From: an uncultured Bacteroidales bacterium
Lineage (GTDB): Bacteria > Bacteroidota > Bacteroidia > Bacteroidales > F082
Length of the DNA: 64,000 nt
Direction: 5' to 3'
NCBI GenBank assembly: GCA_900318265.1
Contig: ONKA01000003.1
Location: forward strand, 234,378-298,377
The position numbers and the translations under genes are program-made. This document shows, piece after piece, positions 8,601 to 15,902 of this stretch (position 1 is its first letter; each line of letters starts with the position of its first letter). Below the pieces are notes generated by a model, which was given only the letters and a program-made list of their open reading frames with translations, was not told where the DNA came from and searched no databases.

Positions 8601-11600
8601 CAGCATCGGCAGTTCGGCCAAGGATGTGGACATTTGGGTGCAGCTGCTCCATGGCGACGAAGTCCGTTTGGACAAAAAAGTCAACCTCAGCAATGGCGTG
8701 CAGACTTTTACTTATAAGGTGACCGAAAACGACCGTGGCGGCCTCAGTTGGCGTTATGCCTTCGTGAAGGAAAACAGCTTCAATTACGACCGTTTGAGCG
8801 TTTCCGTGCCTTTCGACAATTATAACCTCGACGTGAAACTCGCCACCATGCGCGACAAGCTCAGTCCCGGTGCCGAAGAGACTTGGGAAGTGACCGTCCG
8901 CGACTACAAGGACAAGCCCTTGGAAGCCGCTTTGCTTGCCGGTATGTACGACGCCTCATTGGATGAATTTGAACGCAATTATTGGTGGTTCAGCATGTCG
9001 CCTTCGGGTGTGTATGCGAATAGCTTCGGCACTGACGACCATGGTTTCACCTCATCTAACACAGGTGTGGAATACTTCTATTTCGCCGAACTCTTTAACT
9101 TCAGCCTGCCCTCGGATGCGCCATTCTTCGATTTCGGGTATTTCTATCGGGGTTCAAGGATGTTGGGTGCTGGTGGCTATTTGAGAAAGAATGCAGCCGT
9201 TATGGACGAGATGGTGCTGATGGAGGAGAGTGCCGCCCCCGCGTCGATGAATCAAGCTGTCATCGAATCGGCAGATGCTGAAGAAATGGTGGAAATCACC
9301 AAACAAGAAAGCGTAGCTCCTAAGCTGGATAAAGGGGAAAAGAAAGAAGAACCCGCCGAACCTACTCTTCGCGAAAACTTCAACGAGACCGCTTTCTTCT
9401 TCCCGCAACTGCGCACCAATGCCGACGGTAGCGCCACCTTCAGCTTCACCATGCCCGACGCCCTCACGCGCTGGCGCCTGATGCTGATGGCCTACACCAA
9501 AGACCGTAAGACGGGCAGCAAGGACTACACCTTCACCTCCTCTAAGCCCGTGATGATTATGGCCGACATGCCGCGCTATATGTACGACAACGACGAACTT
9601 TGGTTCGTGGCCAACGTCATCAACACGGGCGACGAGCCTGTCACGCCCAAGGCGAAACTTGAGATTTTTGATGCGGGCACGATGAAGCCTGTGAACATAA
9701 TAATAACCGGCCCTTCGACATGCTCAGGGACCTATACTACTCAGGTGGAGACCATCCAACCTGGTCGCAGCAAGGAAGTGCGCTGGAAGGTGAAAGGACA
9801 GTATGATTTGAGTCTGTTGGCCTTCCGTTTCACGGCCTACGCGGGACAGTTCAGCGATGCCGAACAGCACCTCCTGCCCGTGTTGAGCAGCGAAATCTTT
9901 ATGACACAAACCCTGCCCATCACCGTGAAGGCCGAGACGGAGAAGACCTTTGACTTCGAGGCCATCGCCAACCCCGACAGCCATGAGCGCGACTACAGCC
10001 TGACCTTGAACTTCAGCACCAACCCCGTGTGGTACGCTGTGCAGGCCCTGCCTTACCTGGCCAACATCAGTACCGACCGTGCCGAGACTGCCTTCTATGT
10101 GTTCTATGCCAACACGCTCTCGTCCTATATCGCCGACCACATCCCGAACCTCTTGAACTACATCAAGAAATGGCAGATCGAGACGCCCGATGCCCTGCTC
10201 TCGCAACTCGAGAAAGACCAAGACCTGAAGGCCATCATGCTACAAGAGACGCCGTGGGTACTCGAGGCCAAGAGCGAGACCGAGCAGCGCAGCCGCATCG
10301 CCACGCTCTTCGAGGTGAACACAATACGTAACCAGCAGACCAACGCCCTGAAGCTCATCGAGCAGAAGCAGAAATACAACGGCGGCTGGTCGTGGATGGA
10401 CGGTATGCCCGAAAGTCCCTACATCAGCACCTATATCTTAAGTGGTTTCGGCAAGTTGCAGAAGATGGGCGCTTGGAGTTCGCTGAGCAAGGCGGACCAA
10501 AACACCGCCCAAAGCATCTGCGACAAGGCCGTGCGTTATCTCGAATACGAGGTGGCCGAGACCTACCGTTACATGAAAGCCCACAGCAAGGGCAAGGACT
10601 GGCCCATCGGTTCCAGCACCTTGAACGAACTCTATGCTCTCAGCTTCTTCGATGTGCAAAACTCCGACAAGGACTTTGTCAAGGCCAAGGACTATTACCT
10701 CAAGAGCCTCGACAAGGAGTGGACTTCGTTCAACTTCAACCAACGCTCGAAGGGTGCCTTGGTGCTCTACCGCAACGGCAACGAGAAGACCGCCAAGCTG
10801 ATGATCCAAAGTTTCAAGGAAACCGCACAAAAGAACGAGCAAATCGGCATGTACTGGCCGAAGAAATACTTTAGCTTCGAGTCGCACATCGCCACCCACG
10901 CCAACATCATGGCGGCCTTCGCCGAAATCGACCAAGACCAGGAGATGATTGATCAGTTGCGCGTGTGGCTGCTCACCCAGAAGCAGACCACGATGTGGGA
11001 GAATTCCGCCTCCACCGCCGATGCCATCTATGCCCTGCTGATGCGCGGTAGCAACTGGTTCGAGGAAGGCAAGGAAGTCACCCTGCGCTTCGGCAACACG
11101 CCTATCAGCACCGAGGGCGGTGTGGCCGGCACGGGCTTCATCCAACGCCGCTGGAACGCCAACGAGGTGACCCAAGACATGCGTCAACTCACCGTCAACA
11201 ACCCGACCAACCACTTGGTCTGGGGCGGCCTGTTCCGCCAATATTTCGTCCCGATCGACGAGGTCAAGAGCGATGAATCTGGCTTCACCATCAAGCGCGA
11301 GCTGTTTGTGGAGACGGTGACGGACAAGGGCAAGAAGTTGGTACCAGTTGGACCGGCCCTTCGACAGGCTCAGGGACCTGCGGACGTTGAGCCCGTCGAA
11401 ACGCCGCTTAAAGTAGGTGATAAACTCACCGTGAAGATCACCTTCACCAGCCAGCAGGACATGAGCTTCGTCTTCGTCAAAGACCTCCGTGCCGCGGGCT
11501 TCGAGCCGATTGAGCAAATCTCGCGCTACGAGTACAACGACCGCATGAGCTATTACCAGAGCAACACCGACACGGATATGGAGTTCTTCATCGAGTTCCT

Positions 11601-11745
11601 GCCCAAGGGCACGCACCAGCTGGAATACAGCATGTTCGTCACCAAGGAAGGCTACCTCAACAACGGCTACGCCTTGATCCAGTGCCAGTATGCACCGGAG
11701 TTCAGTGCGTATTCGGATGGCATGCGCGTGAAGGTAGGGGAGTAA
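5638..11745 (+). CDS. Bacterial alpha-2-macroglobulin family protein, thioester-less
   Basis: Very large (2035 residues) periplasmic/cell-envelope protein of the bacterial alpha-2-macroglobulin family, thought to trap proteases or guard the envelope. The signal peptide is MKHLGIIIATIALVALGVLA with no lipobox Cys. A helical, TPR-like N-terminal region (to about 390) is followed by MG domains with the family hallmark TTKLFTDRAIYRPGQTVYFQ (near 605) and VEEYKRPTFEVKFD, then the alpha-2-M middle segment FFPQLRTNADGSATFSFTMP and DALTRWRLMLMAYT (near 1265), and the TED-like helical domain with QKYNGGWSWMDGMPESPYIS. Where thioester members have CxEQ I read STDRAETAFYVFYAN, so Cys and Gln are absent and no thioester should form. 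I chose the ATG at 5638 over an upstream in-frame codon because the signal peptide starts here. Three dispersed repeats are inserted in frame (near residues 903, 1357 and 1906). Confidence 0.93.
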   Translation: MKHLGIIIATIALVALGVLAFAMPSKNPGNPDNPKTPKNNYENMWKNVKENLEKDLPESAEKELSAIEEKASKDKNQTQLLKTWLYRQNIMLRTVEEDPEQAFIQYLESKVGQLDAVHDALLHEEIARAYAQYLDENEWRINENLAVDGDLGKVEMKYWDKESFKTRINQHYDEALKPVEALKKAKTEDFMVLYENKNNNEEYIDYEASLFEFMFHRVANYYQEQANADDVEGETEAWWLPAKDFVKADLGATDNPLSKCLKIYQDLIAYNLRGKNEDVLIYNDFKRFGFVNSILDKDDQYQAAMEDLKNQHKDNPLSAEITSLVARSLMDQYDSNSEDSTCFDNYKKAKAMCEEAIAKFPKSKGAKNCQKLINRIEEPQVDIALNSVQLPNEAIPAVLEYKNTTAPYYRIVKVDEKELKKLNDMRREDLLAALKKKTAVAEQELNLAAETDYRQHSTLIALPALERGFYYLTATTKKGIDQEDKVLVINFQVSGLGYITDKKDETMTVMVVDRKTGKAVEGVTVEAFRREWDYKAREYKTTILATPKTDRNGKVEFANMGNNPFSINLRKGDDNLLSNNGYILSKPYRNNNETYTTKLFTDRAIYRPGQTVYFQGIMTRRQGESVSLVHNYNERVSFLDANWQEIGSAKFTTDEYGSFSGSFVIPTDRLNGVFHLNADRGSAIIRVEEYKRPTFEVKFDSPKEQYKLNQEVTVRGDVKAYAGFGLDDVEYSYRVIRKTSFPWRCWWWWYPTVEDEQITYGKARTDESGKFAITFNLKPSKTIAPEKQPMFTYEIEVTATSKQGETHADTYSIRAGYNEIAIGTDLPREVEKSDIGKYQITVSNLSWQPAKSRISRKIYRYEEAAKINYFEAMGHSEKLDRQMLSDAELERLFPEYSFYDKQAGPSTGSGTLVSETEIMVDDKAKFYEVKALEPGKYVVELVSLDDPLAKTSRQFTVYENDSKKLPYTTMEWAHQDKSSAHPGDEIQLSIGSSAKDVDIWVQLLHGDEVRLDKKVNLSNGVQTFTYKVTENDRGGLSWRYAFVKENSFNYDRLSVSVPFDNYNLDVKLATMRDKLSPGAEETWEVTVRDYKDKPLEAALLAGMYDASLDEFERNYWWFSMSPSGVYANSFGTDDHGFTSSNTGVEYFYFAELFNFSLPSDAPFFDFGYFYRGSRMLGAGGYLRKNAAVMDEMVLMEESAAPASMNQAVIESADAEEMVEITKQESVAPKLDKGEKKEEPAEPTLRENFNETAFFFPQLRTNADGSATFSFTMPDALTRWRLMLMAYTKDRKTGSKDYTFTSSKPVMIMADMPRYMYDNDELWFVANVINTGDEPVTPKAKLEIFDAGTMKPVNIIITGPSTCSGTYTTQVETIQPGRSKEVRWKVKGQYDLSLLAFRFTAYAGQFSDAEQHLLPVLSSEIFMTQTLPITVKAETEKTFDFEAIANPDSHERDYSLTLNFSTNPVWYAVQALPYLANISTDRAETAFYVFYANTLSSYIADHIPNLLNYIKKWQIETPDALLSQLEKDQDLKAIMLQETPWVLEAKSETEQRSRIATLFEVNTIRNQQTNALKLIEQKQKYNGGWSWMDGMPESPYISTYILSGFGKLQKMGAWSSLSKADQNTAQSICDKAVRYLEYEVAETYRYMKAHSKGKDWPIGSSTLNELYALSFFDVQNSDKDFVKAKDYYLKSLDKEWTSFNFNQRSKGALVLYRNGNEKTAKLMIQSFKETAQKNEQIGMYWPKKYFSFESHIATHANIMAAFAEIDQDQEMIDQLRVWLLTQKQTTMWENSASTADAIYALLMRGSNWFEEGKEVTLRFGNTPISTEGGVAGTGFIQRRWNANEVTQDMRQLTVNNPTNHLVWGGLFRQYFVPIDEVKSDESGFTIKRELFVETVTDKGKKLVPVGPALRQAQGPADVEPVETPLKVGDKLTVKITFTSQQDMSFVFVKDLRAAGFEPIEQISRYEYNDRMSYYQSNTDTDMEFFIEFLPKGTHQLEYSMFVTKEGYLNNGYALIQCQYAPEFSAYSDGMRVKVGE
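8347..8370 (+). repeat. CCCTTCGAC...CTCAGGGACC repeat, copy 1 in A2M
   Basis: GGCCCTTCGACGGGCTCAGG followed by GACC; read as GPSTGSGT between DKQA and LVSETEIMVD. In frame, no stop. Confidence 0.85.
9709..9732 (+). repeat. CCCTTCGAC...CTCAGGGACC repeat, copy 2 in A2M
   Basis: GGCCCTTCGACATGCTCAGG followed by GACC; read as GPSTCSGT between PVNIIIT and YTTQVETIQPG. In frame. Confidence 0.85.
11355..11401 (+). repeat. CCCTTCGAC...CTCAGGGACC repeat, copy 3 in A2M, with inverted half-copy
   Basis: GGCCCTTCGACAGGCTCAGG-GACC in a different reading frame from copies 1 and 2, giving ALRQAQGPADVEPVE; the following GTTGAGCCCGTCGAAAC is an inverted half-copy. The element is therefore tolerated in more than one frame. 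Confidence 0.85.
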
Positions 11746-12039
11746 GGGGTGTGTCGAAGACACACCATCTTATTTACCCCATACGCAGTGTGGGGTAGTG
11801 AGAGGAGGGCTATCGGCCCTCCACTGCGTGTCGGAGACACGCTACATCGCTGTAGCGAGTCCGATGTAGCGTGCCCTCGGCACGCGATGTGGATGATGTC
11901 AGTCCTAGACCCCACACTCATGTGGGGGAGTGACAGACTGTCGCTGGTCGACGGCGTGTTGGAGACACGCTACTGTGGATGATGTCCTAGACCCCACACT
12001 GCATGTGGGGTAAATGGAATAACGTGCCTTCGGCACGTC
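11746..12039. repeat. Dense cluster of about eleven short hairpins between convergent genes
   Basis: Nearly every base belongs to a small palindrome: GTGTGTCGAAGACACAC (11750), TACCCCATACGCAGTGTGGGGTA, GGAGGGCTATCGGCCCTCC, GCGTGTCGGAGACACGC, GCGTGCCCTCGGCACGC, CCCCACACTCATGTGGGG, GACAGACTGTC, GCGTGTTGGAGACACGC, CCCCACACTGCATGTGGGG and ACGTGCCTTCGGCACGT (12022). The block GATGATGTC-CTAGACCCCACACT occurs twice. It fills the gap between the 3' ends of two convergent genes and may terminate both transcripts. Confidence 0.8.
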
Positions 12040-13338
12040 TTACTGAACCACCAGCTTCACCGTCTGTCCCCAGCCTACATCATGCTTGATGCGCAGCAAG
12101 TAAAACCCCTTGGTAATGTCGTGAAGCGTCAGCTCATACTGCTGTGACCCCTCGCCAAAAGCGGCCGTTTCGCGTTGCAGCAACTGCCCTTGCAGTGAGT
12201 ACAGCTCCAACTGTACCTGTCCATGCGAGGGGTTGAAGAAGCTCACGACAGCCCTGTCGGATGCCGGGTTGGGCGCCACATGGGCTTCCAGGCGCTCGGC
12301 TTCGTGGTCATCGACGCCGAGTTTGACGTCCACCGCGATTTTCATCGTCACTGGGAGGTGGTCGGAGCCGTCGAAGAGGGCCTCGGCGACTGCGGCAGGC
12401 ACCACAGTGTTGCTGCCTTGGTTGACGCTTTGGTTGTAATGGCGACCGTCGTTGCCTACGGCATGGTAGGAGTTGTTCACATAGCGCAGGTGGTTATAGC
12501 TGAACTTGATTTCGTCGGCCATGAGGATGAAGTCGAAGCGGTCGTCCAAGCCACCGCCCGAGTAGCATTCATCAGAGTAGCTGCGCGTTGACTGGGTGTG
12601 GTAGGCGGCAAACTGGCCGTTGCAGTTCCATTCGCCCACGCCCGCCGAGCCTAAAGGGTCGATGAAGAGGACATCGGGGTTGCTATAAGTCTGGGTGAGC
12701 AGACGATAGCCGCTCTCGGAAGCGCCATACATGTTGAAATCGCCCATGATCAAGGCGTTGTCGTGGGGATAATGCTGATTGAGGTAGTCCATGGCGGTCT
12801 GTATTTGGGCGCGACGCGAGGCTTCGTAGCCTTGTCCCGCCTTGAGGTGAGCCACGATGCAGATCAGTTTGACGGTGTCGCCGGCAGCCAGGCTCTTGGT
12901 CTTCAAGTACAGCTCGTAGACGTCGGTGTCGCGAGGGTTGGTGCGCAAGGCGATGTGCTTTTTTAGTCCCAACTTGCGCGAGTCATAAAAGATATGGTTG
13001 ATGATGTTCTCTCCAGCGTAGTTGATGATGTTGTCCGACTGCCAATAGTTGGCTCCGTTGATGTTGAGGTTGTGTCGGAGGAAGTTGTTTTGCAGTGCGG
13101 CTGTGGCGCCAAACTCGCAGACGGTGAAGATGTCGGGCTTTACATAGTCGACGAGGGTGCGGACACATTCGTCCTTGCGTTGGGTGTTGTTGTTGGTCTC
13201 GTAGCAGTCGGCAAAGCCGCTGTTGTAGTTGCCGTAATACAACAGGTTGTACTGCATCACGGTGAGGGTGTCTTGCGCCCACGACGGCAATGCTATCCAC
13301 ATCAGAAGAAGGAATATAAGAGGGGTCTTGCGCTTCAT
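12040..13338 (-). CDS. Endonuclease/exonuclease/phosphatase protein with T9SS sorting domain
   Basis: A 432-residue secreted protein of the EEP superfamily (DNase I-like metal-dependent phosphodiesterases or phosphatases). The signal peptide is MKRKTPLIFLLLMWIALPSW-AQ. EEP landmarks are VMQYNLLYYG, FTVCEFG (metal-binding Glu), LIMGDFNMYG and GSDHLPVTMKI (terminal Asp-His). Residues about 355-432 (VAPNPASDRAVVSF ... GFYLLRIKHDVGWGQTVKLV) are a type A T9SS C-terminal domain, so the protein should cross the outer membrane by the type IX system. The substrate is unknown. It stands alone, with its own promoter box, and runs convergently into the hairpin cluster. Confidence 0.9.
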   Translation of the reverse strand: MKRKTPLIFLLLMWIALPSWAQDTLTVMQYNLLYYGNYNSGFADCYETNNNTQRKDECVRTLVDYVKPDIFTVCEFGATAALQNNFLRHNLNINGANYWQSDNIINYAGENIINHIFYDSRKLGLKKHIALRTNPRDTDVYELYLKTKSLAAGDTVKLICIVAHLKAGQGYEASRRAQIQTAMDYLNQHYPHDNALIMGDFNMYGASESGYRLLTQTYSNPDVLFIDPLGSAGVGEWNCNGQFAAYHTQSTRSYSDECYSGGGLDDRFDFILMADEIKFSYNHLRYVNNSYHAVGNDGRHYNQSVNQGSNTVVPAAVAEALFDGSDHLPVTMKIAVDVKLGVDDHEAERLEAHVAPNPASDRAVVSFFNPSHGQVQLELYSLQGQLLQRETAAFGEGSQQYELTLHDITKGFYLLRIKHDVGWGQTVKLVVQ

Positions 13339-13357
13339 ATTTATGGTTATTTGTGCA

Positions 13358-13366
13358 GCAAAAATA
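13358..13366 (-). promoter_or_regulatory. Promoter -7 box of the EEP gene
   Basis: TATTTTTGC on the minus strand, 19 bases before the ATG at 13338. Confidence 0.5.
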
Positions 13367-13393
13367 GAAATTTTGGCGCGATATTTGAATTAA

Positions 13394-13418
13394 TGACTCC
13401 GTCGAATCGAAGATTTCC
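13394..13418 (+). repeat. Intergenic copy of the GACTCCGTCGAAT repeat
   Basis: TGACTCCGTCGAATCGAAGA then TTTCC directly abuts the TATTTTTGC box of the next gene and so occupies its -33 to -10 region. Same core as the insertions in ileS and vsr. Confidence 0.65.
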
Positions 13419-13427
13419 TATTTTTGC
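13419..13427 (+). promoter_or_regulatory. Promoter -7 box of the small lipoprotein pair
   Basis: TATTTTTGC, 13 bases before the ATG at 13441. Confidence 0.55.
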
Positions 13428-13440
13428 AACACATTTAGTC

Positions 13441-13926
13441 ATGAATAAAAGACATCGCATCATCGGTTTGGTTTTGGTATCCGTGGTCTTGCTGGCACTC
13501 AGTTCTTGCCATAAGGACAAGGAGCAATATGCCCAATGTCCGCTCTTGGGTCATTGGGGCTGCGAGCAATACATCAGTTGCCGCACCGACAGCACAGGCT
13601 ACGAGAAATGGGACACCCTACAGTATCAAGTGGGGACGGGCCACGGCTATGAGGTGTACTTCTTTTCCGACGGCTCGGGCAAGCTCTTGCTCAACGACAG
13701 CCCCGCCTTGATCAAGAAGTTCAACTGTGACTTCGACTACGACTCCATCAGCCAGGTCCTTACCATCTACAACACCTCATGGATCATCTCGATGTTTTCG
13801 GATGCGACGAGTGCCGACATGGACATCGAGGAGGTGACGAGCAATACCATCAGGGCTTCGTGGATCAACCACTTCTCGGAGCCAGAGCCGTTCTTTGAGC
13901 GGTTTTTCTTAAGACGAATTGAATAA
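13441..13926 (+). CDS. Small lipoprotein of unknown function
   Basis: I do not recognise the family. 161 residues; the signal peptide MNKRHRIIGLVLVSVVLLAL ends in the lipobox LSSC (Cys 22), so it should be a membrane-anchored lipoprotein. After the Cys come CPLLGHWGCEQYI and short beta-like segments ending FFERFFLRRIE, a pattern seen in small lipocalin-like Bacteroidales lipoproteins. A longer open frame extends upstream but the promoter box at 13419 and the signal peptide fix the start at 13441. The next gene follows at 16 bases and encodes a protein of similar plan, so the two probably form an operon and may be distant paralogues. Confidence 0.75.
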   Translation: MNKRHRIIGLVLVSVVLLALSSCHKDKEQYAQCPLLGHWGCEQYISCRTDSTGYEKWDTLQYQVGTGHGYEVYFFSDGSGKLLLNDSPALIKKFNCDFDYDSISQVLTIYNTSWIISMFSDATSADMDIEEVTSNTIRASWINHFSEPEPFFERFFLRRIE

Positions 13927-13942
13927 CAATAAAAATAGAACA

Positions 13943-14515
13943 ATGATGAAGAGATTAACCTTATGGGCAACACTGGCTATCACCGCCATGCTGTTCACCT
14001 CATGCGGAAAAGAAGACTACAAGAGCTTTATTGGCACTTGGGGCGTGGAAAAGATTGAATACTACAACACCGACTACGCGGGCAACCCGATTGGGGCCTC
14101 GTTGGAGTCCCATGTTTTCGACCCGAATGATACCGACAACGGCATCCATTTGATTTTCAGGGAGGACAAGACCGGTGAGATGCGCGACAGCGCCGTCGAC
14201 ACGGTGTGGTTTGAAAACACGGCGGGTGAAACCGACTATGTCATTAACCCCGACACGGTTCTGGTGACGAAGTTCACCTATTCCTACGACAAGAGCGACC
14301 GTAGCCTCTATATGAATATGGAAGACCTTGCTCGTCCCTATAGGTTGCAGATCGAAGACTTGACGAACAACTCGTTCACTTACGAAAACGAATACTACAC
14401 GGACTACGTGGAGAAGGCTTACCTGAAACGCGTCAGCGACACTCCGACGAAGTCGGCACGCCGACAAGTCGTGAATCACCCCCGCAAGCCGGGTTCTTTC
14501 CTTGGCGGAAGATAA
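13943..14515 (+). CDS. Small lipoprotein of unknown function, lipocalin-like plan
   Basis: 190 residues from MMKRLTLWATLAITAMLFTSC; the lipobox FTSC places the anchored Cys at about residue 21. The body (SFIGTWGVEKIEYY ... GIHLIFREDKTGEMR ... VTKFTYSYDKSDRSLYM) resembles the small GTW-containing lipocalin-like lipoproteins of Bacteroidales, and parallels the gene before it. The last 25 residues (TPTKSARRQVVNHPRKPGS and on) are basic, low in hydrophobics and contain CCGACGAAGTCGG in the DNA; they look like read-through into repeat-derived sequence. Two adjacent ATGs exist (13943, 13946). Function unknown. Confidence 0.72.
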   Translation: MMKRLTLWATLAITAMLFTSCGKEDYKSFIGTWGVEKIEYYNTDYAGNPIGASLESHVFDPNDTDNGIHLIFREDKTGEMRDSAVDTVWFENTAGETDYVINPDTVLVTKFTYSYDKSDRSLYMNMEDLARPYRLQIEDLTNNSFTYENEYYTDYVEKAYLKRVSDTPTKSARRQVVNHPRKPGSFLGGR

Positions 14516-14523
14516 CGCGTAAT

Positions 14524-14604
14524 GTAGAATTAGGAATTAGGAATGATGAATGCGGAATGAAGGCCTTATGCAGGCTCATTCCGCATTCTGCATTCAACAT
14601 TCAG
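14524..14604. repeat. AATGCGGAATGA-type imperfect inverted repeat
   Basis: GAATGATGAATGCGGAATGA ... loop ... TCATTCCGCATTCTGCATTC plus further CATTCAACATTCAGCATT words. It lies between convergent 3' ends and may act as terminator. Belongs to the word-like GAATG(T/C)TGAATG repeats also seen at 31248. Confidence 0.65.
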
Positions 14605-14606
14605 CA

Positions 14607-15812
14607 TTATTCGATATAAAGCATCAATCCCTTCAAATACGCCCCTTCCGGGTGGAAGATGTTGATGGGATGGTCGGCGGGCTGCGAGAGCTGGTCGACG
14701 ATCCTCACATTGCGTTTGGCCTCGATGGCCGCCGCAGTGACGATGCTTTGGAAGGTGGCCTTGTCGACGGCCTGCGAGCAGCTGAAGGTGAACAGCAGTC
14801 CCCCTTTGGCGATGCGCTTGATGGCCTCGGCGTTGATGAATTTGTAGCCGCCCAAGCCGCGATGTCGGTCTTGGTGCCGCTTGGCGAACGCCGGTGGGTC
14901 GAGGATGATGAGGTCGAAGGCGCCTTCGCGCATCTGCGTCACATATTCTTTCATGTCGGCCACATGGCAGGCGTTCTCCTCTTTCGAATAGCCGTTCAGC
15001 TCGAGGTTGGCCTCGGCCATGGCGATGGCTTTCTTGGAGGCGTCGACGGTGATGGCGCGGCGGGCGCCGCCCTTCAGCGCTGTGACGGAGAAGCCGCCTG
15101 TGTAGCCGAAGGCGTTGAGCACGGTCTTGCCTTGGGCAAAGCGCCGTACCAACTCGCGGTTTTCGCGTTGGTCGAGGAAGAAGCCCGTCTTCTGGCCTTC
15201 CTCCCAGTTGGGTAGGAAGCGGCTGTCGTTTTCCAAGATGACTTCATCCAATCTTTCGCCGAAGAGGTAGCCGTCTTCCACGATGGCGTCTTCCTTGCCC
15301 ATGCGTTGCATGGCCTCGGCGCTTTTGTTGTAGATGGCCTGCACGCCCAGGTCGGGTATGAGCTTGAGGGCGCGGACGATCTCCTTTAGGTGGAGGGCCA
15401 TGCCTTCGGTCTGGGCCTGCACCACGGCGGTGTGGCCGTAGATGTCGACGATGAGGCCGGCCAAATTGTCGCCCTCTGAGTGGACGAGGCGGAAGCAGTT
15501 GGTGCAGGGTTTGTCGGTGAGTCCCATGGCCTTGCGCACCTCAAAGGCTTGCTTGAGGCGGTCGAGGAAGAACCATTCGTCGATTTTCTGGTTCTCGAAG
15601 CTGAGCATCTTGATGGCGATGCTGTCCGACTCGCAGAAGCCGGTGCCGAGGATGTGGCCGTCGTAGTCGGTGACGGTGACGGTGTCGCCCGCCTGCAGGC
15701 CTTTTGCGGCGTCGTGGATGGCGCCTGAGAACACCCAAGGATGGAAGCGGCGCAAGGCTTCCTCCTTACCGGGGTTGAGTCGTATGACGGGATAGAGTGG
15801 CGTTTGTTCCAT
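14607..15812 (-). CDS. rlmI: 23S rRNA (cytosine-C5)-methyltransferase, RlmI family
   Basis: SAM-dependent methyltransferase of the RlmI/YccW family, which makes m5C1962 in 23S rRNA. The 401 residues carry an N-terminal PUA domain (VIRLNPGKEEALRRFHPWVF ... GDTVTVTDYDG), a central domain with the conserved EDGYLFGERLDE and GQKTGFFLDQRENR, and the Rossmann core NAFGYTGGFSVTALKGGA, LDPPAFAK and LLFTFSCSQ. The open frame extends well upstream, but METs and conservation put the start at 15812 (MEQTPLYPVIRLNPGK), 18 bases after a promoter box. Length matches the family (about 395). Confidence 0.92.
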   Translation of the reverse strand: MEQTPLYPVIRLNPGKEEALRRFHPWVFSGAIHDAAKGLQAGDTVTVTDYDGHILGTGFCESDSIAIKMLSFENQKIDEWFFLDRLKQAFEVRKAMGLTDKPCTNCFRLVHSEGDNLAGLIVDIYGHTAVVQAQTEGMALHLKEIVRALKLIPDLGVQAIYNKSAEAMQRMGKEDAIVEDGYLFGERLDEVILENDSRFLPNWEEGQKTGFFLDQRENRELVRRFAQGKTVLNAFGYTGGFSVTALKGGARRAITVDASKKAIAMAEANLELNGYSKEENACHVADMKEYVTQMREGAFDLIILDPPAFAKRHQDRHRGLGGYKFINAEAIKRIAKGGLLFTFSCSQAVDKATFQSIVTAAAIEAKRNVRIVDQLSQPADHPINIFHPEGAYLKGLMLYIE

Positions 15813-15829
15813 TACGGTTAGATTTTGGT

Positions 15830-15838
15830 GCAAAGATA
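15830..15838 (-). promoter_or_regulatory. Promoter -7 box of rlmI
   Basis: TATCTTTGC on the minus strand; forms a back-to-back pair with the ade promoter 34 bases away. Confidence 0.55.
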
Positions 15839-15872
15839 GGTTTTTTCTTTTTACGATATGAAACCGATTCCG

Positions 15873-15881
15873 TAACTTTGC
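15873..15881 (+). promoter_or_regulatory. Promoter -7 box of ade
   Basis: TAACTTTGC, 21 bases before the ade ATG. Confidence 0.55.
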
Positions 15882-15902
15882 GCCAAAATTGAAACCACCT
15901 CT

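Noticed and set aside
10438-11763. A 441-codon minus-strand open frame within the macroglobulin gene
   Set aside because: Antisense shadow caused by codon bias of the real gene; contains a repeat-derived SLSLSKG segment but no domain.
12994-13440. N-terminal extension of the small lipoprotein at 13441
   Set aside because: The frame is open but antisense to the EEP gene; the promoter box at 13419 and the lipoprotein signal peptide place the start at 13441.
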